From Platynereis dumerilii (Eukaryota > Annelida > Polychaeta > Phyllodocida > Nereididae): a stretch of DNA of 64,000 bases. The stretch covers positions 7,733,686 through 7,797,685 of the forward strand of contig JAPTHN010000023.1 of assembly GCA_026936325.1 (NCBI GenBank), written 5' to 3'. Below the pieces are notes generated by a model that was not told where the DNA came from, ran no database searches, and saw nothing but the letters and a program-made list of their open reading frames with translations. Below, piece after piece: positions 35,414 to 45,436 of this stretch. Position 1 is the first letter of the stretch. Every line of letters starts with the position of its first letter. The translations under genes were made by a program, and so were the position numbers.

Positions 35414-38079
35414 CTATATTGGACGAGGCGCTTGCATCAGGAAGTGTGTAGTATCTTCTGTATCTTCTCCACACAGCGTATCTTGAAGCATGTAGGTCCT
35501 AGTCAGGAGCTTTGCTCTTACCATCGCCTTGGGGACTTCTTTGGAGTTGTAGGTACAGGATAGCCAGACTGGGTGTGGCTTCAGTATCTTGTAGTTCCGT
35601 GCGTCTATATATTTCATAGACGATTTTGTTGTGGCCCCTTCCATTATCTTCTTGATCCAGAATCCTTTCACTGCAGTCTCTATATATTCTTTCCAGGTTT
35701 CCTTACGCCACGGCTGGCCTCTGGTGGAGTTCAGGGTGATGTTATACTTGGAGCAGAGCTGTAGTACTTGCTGGAACCAGCTGAACTTGTTTACCAGGGC
35801 AAGTTGTCTAGATGATAGCTCCTTCAGGGTGTAATTATCTTCAGCGTTGCAGATTGACCCGTAGAGAGAGAGAATTCTGATGTCGAGCTCTGCTTCCAGT
35901 GGAATTTCTCCTATCAGCATGTAGATGGCTTCAGTTGCTGTGTTCCTGGGCAGTCCTTGGACTTGTCTTAGTAGATTCCGGTGATAAGTTGTTATCTGTT
36001 CTCGTTGCTTACTTGAGAGGACCATCGCTTCTAGGCCGTAGAGCAATCTGGGGGTGACGTACGTTTTGATAATATGTGAAGAGACCTGGGGACTAAGCCC
36101 GTTTTCTCCATGAAGCCCCGCTCCCATTAATGCGTACACTGTCCTTCTGGCGATGTTGATCCTATCTTCTACATTTGGTGTTGTCCTGTCCTTGATCCAA
36201 TCTATACCCAGATGAGTGAAGCCTTCGGTGGTAGACATCTTTTCTGTACCCATGATCCATTCCGTCCCTCCTTCAGTTTCTGCGACATATAGGAAGGGCG
36301 TGACGGTGCTCTTACCAGGGTGGAGTTTATATTGGTGAAGCTCAGCGTAGTCGTGGCAAGTGTTGATCATGGCCTGCATCTCGTCCTTGTTGTCAGCAAG
36401 TAAGAGTATGTCATCTGCGCAGGTTGGACTTCCTATAAACGTGCCTCCAACTTTGATTCCATTCCCACTTCTCTCCATGATTCTTAGCAGATCGTTTACG
36501 TACGTCTTGTGTAGGGTTGTCTGAATTTTCCTTTCCACCTGACACATTCCTTTATGTCAGAGTACAGACTGTCAATGAGCAACCAGTGATTCCCGCGTAT
36601 TCCTGTGATGTGGACCTTCTGCTTCAACTTGGAGTGGCTTACTACATCAAAGGCCTTTTGGGCATCTAAGGTAGTTATGAACAGTTTCTTCTTGTCCTTT
36701 TTAGCTGAGGCGATGGCTTCATTCAGACAGAGTGTTGCCATTGAAGGGGCTAGTCCTCTGGTGAATCCGAATTGGAGACTGTTTGCCATTTTCTTGAAAG
36801 GGACGTCCGTTGTTTCTTGGAGCAGATGCTCGACCACCTTCCCGATTAAAGCGGTGATAGTGATTCCTCTGTAGTTCGCACAACTCTGTAGATCTTTACC
36901 CTTCTTCGGGACTGGGATTTTGTACCCAGACTTGCATTCCATCGGCGCCCTTCCTTCATAGAAAATCTTGTTGATGATGGTTGTTAGTGCCGAGATGGCT
37001 TCCGTTGTGGCCAGTATCAGGTGTTCAGCTGTTATGCCTCTCTTATCCGCAGCCTTATTTCTGTTGAGGTTTTTGACAACCTTTTCTACTTCCGTAGTTG
37101 TGAAGTGTGTGAGATGTGCTGTATCCCTCATTCTTGAGTTATGCTCTCGAATTACTTCTGTAGTGGATTTGTCACTCCTAGCTTCCGGGTAGTTCGCCTG
37201 GGTTGACAGTTCTTCGAAGTATTCCGCCCAAATATTCACCTGTGCGTCGCTGTCACTGATGAGCTTCTCGCCTTGTCTGAGCATAGTGTCTACTTCAGTC
37301 CTCCCTCTGTTTGCCTTGATGAGTTTGTGAAAGACCCTGGAGTCTGTGCTGGAGGCAGTCATGACGTCCGTGAGGAATTTCTGTCTCTTCGCAGCCGCTT
37401 CTTGTCGCTGGATCGATCTGAGGAGTTTTACAGAGTCCTTTTTCCTTTGGGCCTGAGGGTGTGGGTACTCCGGTCTGCCTGCAGACTTCCATTCCCAGAA
37501 GTAACGCTTGGCTGTTCTAGAGGCTTCCGCTATAGCGGGGGTCCAGGGGAAGGGGCTCTTCTTCCTAGCTCCTCTGTTCTTCCAGCCTTTGTTGGTTGAA
37601 GCCTTGTCAGTTGCCAATAGCAAACATTCTGTAAACACCTCCATAGAGTCTTCAATTGACAGAATGTCAAGGTCATATTTAGAGAGTTCTTCTTCCAGGG
37701 TGTCTTTGTAGATCTTGGAGTTGATTTTTTCCCAGTTTACTTTTCCGCTCGGCATACCGCTCTTCTGGTCTCTCCGCGTCTTCTTCATGTTTCTGGGTTG
37801 TTGGCTGAAGTTGATGCGGGCTTCCGTGTACACTGGTATGTGGCTTGAGGTATTCAGACATCCAGCTGTTGAGTCCTTAGAGATGATAGCAGTTGCTTCC
37901 CATTGGAGTCCGTCATCCACGAGTATGTAGTCCAAGTGGGAGGCATGTCCTAGGGGCGGGTACTGATATGTTGATACTTGTTGGATGTCATTGTTCAGGT
38001 TTCTGAATCCGTTTTCCGTGATAAAGTTGGACAGGAGGAGTTCTTTTTTGCCCTGTCGGTTGAAAACATCTGCGTTCAA
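35414..38079 (-). pseudogene. LINE family E endonuclease-RT polyprotein, nearly open
   Basis: 38079-36496 runs open for 527 codons. The partial APE domain has NADVFNRQGKKELLL, GHASHLDYILVDDG and the catalytic-end SSHIPVYTEA. A long linker follows, then the RT start (NRNKAADKRGITAEHLI, YKIPVPKKGKDL, NYRGITITALIGKVVEHLL, LQFGFTRGLAPSM, TLDAQKAFDVVSHSKL). A small deletion with a frame change near 36540 removes the usual QGG box. From 36547 a second frame of 377 codons continues with YKTYVNDLLRI-like sequence, GSPTCADDILLLAD (catalytic CADD), THLGIDW and the thumb block YALMGAGLHGENGLSPQVSS. Long open frames imply a young copy. Loss of the QGG region makes the RT defective. Confidence 0.9.
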
Positions 38080-38092
38080 ATCTCCTGCGACT
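35434..38092 (-). mobile_element. LINE (family E), 5'-truncated, inserted in a palindrome loop
   Basis: Comparison with 43118-43170 shows the insertion begins after GAGGCGCTTGCA and resumes at CTCTATATTGGATGAC. About 40 bp of the palindrome's right arm was lost. The 5' end lies within the APE endonuclease (at the GDLNADVF motif). No target duplication and no clear tail are visible, consistent with end-processing or an atypical insertion. Confidence 0.85.
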
Positions 38093-39569
38093 CTATATTG
38101 GATGACTTACCATCTAATATTTGTTATATTCTCCATAAATGAACCCACTTTTAAAGCAATAGATTAAACACGTTGACTGTGCTGGAAAGCCAGTTTGTGT
38201 TTCTTTTTGTTTAACTGCAGAATTCTCTTTAAAATGTATCTCGTCCTATTTCAGCAATGGGTAGCCACAAAAATATAAAATTCACATATTCTGATTCTGT
38301 ATTCTATAACCAAGAAGCTTCTTTATATTTGATATTTTTTATTTCAATTTTATAGCACAATATTTTTCTTTAAACATTTGCATTTACGCGAAAAATGGGT
38401 GAAAAAGTGCATTTTTTGTCACTCAATGTCCTACCATGGTCCCATAATCTATGTAAGCCATGTTACATTTGCTTAATGTTGTTGTCCTGATCAATACGCA
38501 ACTTTTGACATCATTTGTGTTTTTCTGTGTCTTCCCATTGGTGTGCAATTAATTTTTTACTAAAAATGAAAAACACAAAAATTTTTCTTGCTGTTGCTGC
38601 AGCAGGGCACAGAAGAAGGCGTTTCCTTTCAGGTCCTCCCTCACGGACCTATAACATGGCAATTAAACTCCTCACTGCACAATATAACTTCTCACTGTCC
38701 AATATAACTTTTTACTGTCCAATATAACTTTTTCTCTGCCTAATACAGCAAGGATATTATCCACGAATACTCGCTTGTGATTGGCTGACACAATCCGAGT
38801 GGAGAATATTAGTATTATATTCACAAAATGTATCTTAATGTTTACTTGAAGATGCACTACACCCATGAAAGACATTTTCATTTACAATGCATGTGGCTTA
38901 AAGCTCATGTGTAATTGCTTCAGTCCATTAGACCTATTCTGACTAAAATGAAGCAAGCAGAATTTGTACACATACAGAATCCAACTTACATGAGCATTCA
39001 ATTATAAAGTGCTCAGAAGGTGAAGACAACTCCTTTGCTTATCTCTCACTGCGATCATCAGGATGAATTGTAATCTTCAGACTGATTACAAGCAGGAGAC
39101 AATTTGGAAGAGAGTGAAATTGTCTCGCTGTGAACCATACGTAACACCCATATCATACATGAAAATTATAAAAATATACCTTGCGAGGGACCACTTATAA
39201 GCAATTAAGGCCCCTTTCAATCCTTAATTTGCTCATGCCATGAACCCCCAAAGGTTCTACAAACCATTTACCCTGAAGAAACTTGTAGGGTTCTTGTAAA
39301 CCAAAACATTTTTGTTCGGACCATCTTTATAGCTTAACTAGTACAATTTGAAATAGAATAAATAAAAAATGCTCACATTTTTTACCAGATATTTCACTAA
39401 AACACTTGTACTTTCTAATTTATAAAGGTTGCCTCAACTTAATAGAATTACGTTAAAGGTGCTAATCACTGCAATTTACAGTAGAAATTCATAATAAATC
39501 TGATAACAAATATCATAGTAGACCCCATCATATTGGTAATAATTTTAAAGCTGTTGACAAGAGGAATCT

Positions 39570-39723
39570 CAGTGGCGGATACAGGGGGGGAAAAAACTGC
39601 CCGGGCACCCCTAGACCACTGAGATTGACAATAGTATTTTGAAGAAAATATGCTGCCTGCGGGCCCGCGAATGCCGAAACACGTTTGGGCCCCCCTAGAT
39701 GACCCTGTCTGGATCCGCCACTG
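39570..39723. mobile_element. hAT-type MITE, unit 2
   Basis: CAGTGGCGGATACAGGGGGG at the left, inverted at the right as CCTGTCTGGATCCGCCACTG. Orthologous position to 28657 and 44642. Confidence 0.78.
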
Positions 39724-40040
39724 TATCTGTTTGTTTTTTCATATGTCTTATGGTCACTAAACGCGGTAGATGTAAACGTTCTCGCAAGTGTTTTAAATCA
39801 CCAAAACTTCAATGCATATAGTTGTTATGGCACAAATTGAGCTGGTATACATATTGAATTTCCCAAAAGTCCTACCAGTGAGTAATGGCCTTATTTTTCA
39901 TAACCTTAACTATTATCGTCTCAAAATGTCTGTGCCTATGTTTTAACTGTTCTCTAAATTTTTTTGGGGGCAGCCTGTCCTGCTTTCCCCCTTTCCTCCA
40001 CACCCTGCAGAATAGCTTACTGAGTAGCCGAGGGTATGCT

Positions 40041-40373
40041 GCTGCGCAGCCTATGTTTTCTAGGTGTGAATAGTTTTGCTCCAAAACATGCTTTTAAAGG
40101 TGATATCGGATAGATTGATTCAAAAACTAGTTGTCATGGTAAATGCTACATTTTAGGAATAGACTTGTTTATATGGATGAAAACAGACTAAAAAAAACAA
40201 GTATTTGAAGTTGATAAACAAATTAGCAAGAAAAATTGGAGTATGAGGTTTTACAAATATTCACTAAATTCAAGATTAACCCTATAATTGGGATTCTTGA
40301 AGAGAATACTTACCTAAGCCCTGTATAGCCCTACTATAACAATAGGAGTCTCCTACCTACGGGAAAATTCAGT
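40041..40373 (+). pseudogene. LINE family F 3' fragment, unit 2
   Basis: Same decayed C-terminal block and the same head-on junction as at 29146-29458. Nearly identical in the first 200 bp. Confidence 0.65.
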
Positions 40374-40641
40374 GGAATATTCCGGCTGAGAAAATGCCGG
40401 TCAACCCTGGGTGGCACCAATCCTGCAGCTTGTCCATGCACTCCTGAAGACTTTTCTGGATGATGTTGAAGCCTGAGTCAGTTAATTGCAGATCTGCAAG
40501 AGAACCAGAAGGAAAGGTCGTCTGCAAATTGTGAGATTTACACCTGAGAGTCAGGAGCAAAAGGAATGTCGTTAACAAATAGATTGAAAAGTAATTGACC
40601 TTTTTTAATACCAACCCTTGTGGAGTGCCAGCAATCAGGTT
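40374..40641 (-). pseudogene. LINE family C RT fragment, unit 2 (short)
   Basis: Minus strand TLPSGSLADLQLTN-like block (here FPSGSLADLQLTDSGFNIIQ) and FNLFVNDIPFAPDSQV. It stops at CAATCAGGTTGACC, where it is fused to the GC-rich tract (TGAACCCATGGCAAC). In units 1 and 3 the LINE continues for about 2.5 kb more, so a deletion created this short form. Confidence 0.75.
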
Positions 40642-41075
40642 GACCTGAACCCATGGCAACAGACAGGCAGGAGGGGACCCGCGAAGGGACACACCCCCTC
40701 CACCACAGGAAGGCAGGCGCACCCATGGAAAGCCACCTGGTCCAAGGTAATTGTAGGAGGCCAGGCCAAGGTCAGCGAGACAATGAAGACTGGAGCAGGA
40801 CAGGCACACCAAGAGGAAATCACGGAATCCGCAAGTGAGGCCCGGACATCAGGATGACGGAGAGGCAGGAAGGCCGAGCCACCGCACCTCTAGACAGGCA
40901 AGCATGTCAAGTGGAAGCCTCCCCAAACCGGAGGAGAGCACAGCAATGAGGCGAAGGATGATGAAACAGCCATCCAACATAGGCCCAGGTGACCCAACAA
41001 GAGCTGGATTCGAACCCTGGACCCAGCGTTTGGCAGCCCAGCATGCTGCCACTAGACCAACCCTCCCCCTCAGAA
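40642..41075 (-). repeat. GC-rich tract and partial family-1 SINE, unit 3
   Basis: Near-identical to 33985-34430. SINE B box GGTTCGAATCC on the minus strand at about 41010. The GC-rich part is shared with 48905-49001 and 49276 onward. Confidence 0.75.
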
Positions 41076-41146
41076 TTCCACGTAACTGAGGAGCACTTTC
41101 GCGTGATTACTCTCAGTTAAGCACAAGTTTTGTCAGCTGGGTGGCC

Positions 41147-41505
41147 ACTCTCCGGTAGCACATGATACACATGCCGAATTTGACCGTCGGCTGTTGCCGA
41201 TTTCGTCGGTTTGCCGACCCCAATCGTATGCATTCGGCAAAATCCTGGTGGATGCACTATTTGTCCATGGCACCACCTACAGAAATGTGCACGAACTGAG
41301 GGAATTCCAGGAAATCCCAATACTTTAACATCGCATGACGTCACTTTCGTCGTTCCGGGTCGGCCTTGCCGCTTTTGCCGGGGTTTTCAGTTCGGCCATT
41401 CGGCTTCTGCCTTCGCTGCCGAAGACACAGTCGGCAGTCAGTCGAGGACAAACAGCTAGCCGGGGCAGATTCGGCAACACCAATCGTGTGCTGCCACCAT
41501 TGCCT
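41147..41505. mobile_element. MITE-like element with GGCAGCACACGATT ends, unit 3
   Basis: Same structure as 34485-34845 with only scattered differences. Flanked on the right by the R segment, which here is split by a LINE 3' fragment at 41548. Confidence 0.6.
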
Positions 41506-41547
41506 TTACAGCAGACCAACTTGTCAGTCAGGGACAGTGCAACATTA

Positions 41548-42571
41548 CGTATAGAAACGGGTCGCCATCAACGGCCAAAAATTCCGGCAGAAGATAGAAT
41601 CTGTGAGAAATGTAGCTTAAATATGACTGAAGATGAAATACACTGCCTGATTATTTGCCCAAGCAATCAGAGCAACCGTAATGAACTATTTCAGATAGCA
41701 GAAAATCTGATAAATAACTTCAGATCACTTGATGACACAGATAAGTTTATAGCAATAATGAGCAGTAAAGAGGCCGAAATGCAAATTAGCCTTGGAAAGT
41801 TCCTGCCACAGGCTGATGTATAACAGAACATCTCCTACCTTCGCATGAGTTATGTTACAATGTATAGATAATTTGATACACCATTTTACTTACAATATAC
41901 ACTTATTGTGCAAATCCCTGTAAATATTCTTGATGACATTTTGCAAGATTATAACTGCAAACTCTTTATGACACCATCGTGTACATTAGACCGAAATAAT
42001 ATATCATGAACATTCTGAAAAATGGACAATTGTATTAGCTTGCAAAAGAATATGATTATTAAGGGATATTATTATACATAAATGCTGAAAAGTAATGAAT
42101 ATACTATATATGAATATACTATATAGATGTGAATGCTTTTTGATGCTTTGTCTCTAAAGTGGTTACAGGCCTATTATTTTTAGTTCACTATGATTATTGA
42201 CAGATATTATGATATCAATGTTGAAAATGAATGTATGCACTTTATTATTATTTATTATTCCTAGTTGTTTTGTCTGGAAAATCGCTTTTTAAACATATTT
42301 ATATTTTTGATAACTAGGTATAAATTGTTATATACTATTCATTAGATGTAACATGATTGATTAGTGGAAGTAAACGGTGGCTGGAACCTTAAGTAATATA
42401 ACCTACATGTCCTATTTTATGAAAGTTATCATTTTTTATTGTATATATATATACTTATAAAATTTTTATACTATTAAATATTATCACATTTTACTAACCA
42501 ATGTTTTCTCGCAATACTAACATTGACAAATGTATCATTACTGATATTCTTGTGTCAATAAAACAATATAT
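41548..42571 (+). mobile_element. LINE 3' fragment (family G) with intact target duplication
   Basis: AACATTA is duplicated at 41541-41547 and 42572-42578 and is single in other units. The plus frame 41548-41823 reads RIETGRHQRPKIPAEDRICE, then KCSLNMTEDEIHCLIICPSN, the Cys/His-rich C-terminus common after the RT in CR1-like LINEs (RICKFC…EDEIHFLF.CP). A 3' UTR of about 740 bp follows, ending AATAAAACAATATA. The frame has no defect over its 92 codons. This is a heavily 5'-truncated, fairly young insertion. Confidence 0.85.
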
Positions 42572-43054
42572 AACATTATTTGAAGAACTGCTGAAAACCA
42601 TACTGATTTACGAGCAGTTCAGAAAATTGTGGACAGAGTGGTAAATTTACCATGCACCAGCCTCAGTGCAATAGATAGAACCAGCTTGCTCATTGTGTCA
42701 GACTGAGCAACTTCTATCAAAACAGGAATTAGGGATTTTGGATTTACGAAGAAGCAAAGCAAGATCTTTTGTCTAACATAAGAACGTTTACCTGCAACAA
42801 ACCAGATTGCACAATTAATCAGGATATATAGTTTTGGTTTATTTTACACCTTTGTAGGGGTTGTTTAATTAGGTGAGGGAAGTAATTGGGTAAAATTACA
42901 CCCACAATATGCTTTTATGAAACTGGTTTGGGATTTTTTCTGACATAGAACAAGTGGTGCCATCTTTAATACAGAGCTTTTTGCAGAAAATTCTCAATTG
43001 TTACATGTATATGTGTGGCTCCATCTAACGTTTTTTTTTGCATAATATTATATA

Positions 43055-43195
43055 AATATTTGATGGTGAGGAGTCCAATATAGAGTATAATTGGATGAAG
43101 AAAAGCTATATTGGACGAGGCGCTTGCACCGAGTCCAATATAGTTTTTCTGAGTCCAATTATACTCTATATTGGATGACTTACCATCTAATATTT
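43055..43195. repeat. about 140-bp palindrome
   Basis: AAATATTTGATGGTGAGGAG followed by TCCAATATAGAGTATAATTG reads back inverted as CAATTATACTCTATATTGGA and TGACTTACCATCTAATATTT around a short GAGGCGCTTGCACC centre. It could extrude as a cruciform. In unit 2 a LINE lies in its centre. Confidence 0.85.
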
Positions 43196-44641
43196 GTTAT
43201 ATTCTCCATAAATCATGAACCCACTTTTAAAGCAATAGATTAAACACGTTGACTGTGCTGGAAAGCAAGTTTGTGTTTCTTTTTGTTTAACTGCAGAATT
43301 CTCTTTAAAATGTATCTCGTCCTATTTCAGCAATGGGTAGCCACAAAAATATAAAATTCACATATTCTGATTCTGTATTCTATAACCAAGAAGCTTCTTT
43401 ATATTTGATATTTTTCATTTCAATTTTATAGCACAATATTTTTCTTTAAACATTTGCATTTACGCGAAAAATGGGTGAAAAAGTGCATTTTTTTGTCACT
43501 CAATGTCCTACCATGGTCCCATAATCTATGTAAGCCATGTTACATTTGCTTAATGTTGTTGTCCTGGTCAATACGCAACTTTTGACATCATTTGTGTTTT
43601 GCTGTGTCTTCCCATTGGTGTGCAATTAATTTTTTACTAAAAATGAAAAACACAAAAAAATTTCTTGCTGTTGCTGCAGCAGGGCACAGAAGAAGGCGTT
43701 TCCTTTCAGGTCCTCCCTCACGGACCTATAACATGGCAATTAAACTCCTCACTGCACAATATAACTTCTCACTGTCCAATATAACTTTTTACTGTCCAAT
43801 ATAACTTTTTCTCTGCCTAATACAGCAAGGATATTATCCACGAATACTCGCTTGTGATTGGCTGACACAATCCGAGTGGAGAATATTAGTATTATATTCA
43901 CAAAATGTATCTTAATGTTTACTTGAAGATGCACTACACCCATGAAAGACATTTTCATTTACAATGCATGTGGCTTAAAGCTCATGTGTAATTGCTTCAG
44001 TCCATTAGACCAATTCTGACTAAAATGAAGCAAGCAGAATTTGTACACATACAGAATCCAACTTACATGAGCATTCAATTATAAAGTGCTCAGAAGTTGA
44101 AGACAACTCCTTTGCTTATCTCTCACTGCGATCATCAGGATGAATTGTAATCTTCAGACTGATTACAAGCAGGAGACAATTTGGAAGAGAGTGAAATTGT
44201 CTCGCTGTGAACCATACGTAACACCCATATCATACATGAAAATTATAAAAATATACCTTGCGAGGGACCACTTATAAGCAATTATTTTTTCAATCCTTAA
44301 TTTGCTCATGCCATGAACCTCCAAAGGTTCTACAAACCATTTACCCTGAAGAAACTTGTAGGGTTCTTGTAAACCAAAACATTTTTGTTCGGACCATCTT
44401 TATAGCTTAACTAGTACAATTTGAAATAGAATAAATAAAAAATGCTCACATTTTTTACCAGATATTTCACTAAAACACTTGTACTTTCTAATTTATAAAG
44501 GTTGCCTCAACTTAATAGAATTACGTTAAAAGTGCTAATCACTGCAATTTACAGTAGAATTTCATGGTAAATCTGACGACAAATATCATAGTAGACCCAT
44601 CATGTTGGTACTCATTTTAAAGCTGTTGACAAGAGGAATCT

Positions 44642-44795
44642 CAGTGGCGGATACAGGGGGGGAAAAAACTGCCCGGGCCCCCCTAGACCACTGAGATTAA
44701 TAATAGTATTTTGAAGAAAATATGCTGCCTGCGGGCCCACGAATGCCAAAACACGTTTGGGCCCCCCTAGATGACCCTGCCTGGATCCGCCACTG
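44642..44795. mobile_element. hAT-type MITE, unit 3
   Basis: CAGTGGCGGATACAGGGGGG and the inverted GGATCCGCCACTG, as at 39570. Confidence 0.78.
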
Positions 44796-45134
44796 TATCT
44801 GTTTGTTTTTTCATATGTCTTACGGTCACAAAACGCGGTAGATGTAAACGTTCTCGCATGTGTTTTAAATCACCAAAACTTCAATGCATTTAGTTGTTAT
44901 GGCACAAATTGAGCTGGTATACATATTGAATTTCCCAAAAAATCTAATTAAGTCCTACCAGTGAGCAATGACCTTATTTTTTAAAACTTTAACTATTATT
45001 GTCTCAAATTGTCTTAGGCCATTTTTTAACTATTCTCCAAATTTTTTGGGGGGCAGCCTGTCCTGCTTTCCCCCTTTCCTCCACACCCTGCAGAATAGCC
45101 TGCTGAATAGCCGAGGGTATGCTGCTGCACAGCC

Positions 45135-45436
45135 TATGTTTTCTAGGTGTGAATAGTTTTGCTCCAAAGGCGATATGGGATGGATTGATTCAAAAACTAG
45201 ACGTCATGTAAAAATGCTACATTTTAGGAAAAGACTTTTTTATATGGATGAAAACAGACTAAAAAAACAAGTGTTTGAAGTTGATAAACAAATTAGCAAG
45301 AAAAATTGGAGTAATGAGGTTTTACAAATATTCACTAAATTCAAGATTATCCCTATAGTTGGGATTCTTGAAGAGAATACTTACCTAAGCCCTGTATACT
45401 ATAACAATAGGATTCTCCTAACTACCGGAAAATTTC
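45135..45436 (+). pseudogene. LINE family F 3' fragment, unit 3 (best preserved)
   Basis: One plus frame (45175-45441) is open: MGWIDSKTRRHVKMLHFRKR, QISKKNWSNEVLQIF, IIPIVGILEENTYLSPVYYN. This gives the least damaged version of the C-terminal block of the family seen at 17880, 29146 and 40041. It ends at the conserved head-on junction (CTAACTACCGGAAAATTTCA). Confidence 0.75.

Larger units (their letters stand above)
34912..40040. repeat. composite 'R' segment, unit 2, split by a LINE
   Basis: 34912-35433 and 38093-40040 are the two halves. Unit 2 carries, like unit 3, an extra block of about 950 bp (bounded by AATATTA words) not present in unit 4. That block contains a palindrome and a GTCCAATATAACTTTTTACT tandem run at 38680-38735. 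A hAT MITE lies at 39570-39723. No gene apart from the inserted LINE. Confidence 0.8.
42579..45130. repeat. composite 'R' segment, unit 3
   Basis: The most complete R copy, including the 950-bp block with an unbroken palindrome (43055-43195) and a hAT MITE (44642-44795). Unit 2 matches it almost base for base over 38095-39540 versus 43165-44620. Non-coding. Confidence 0.82.
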
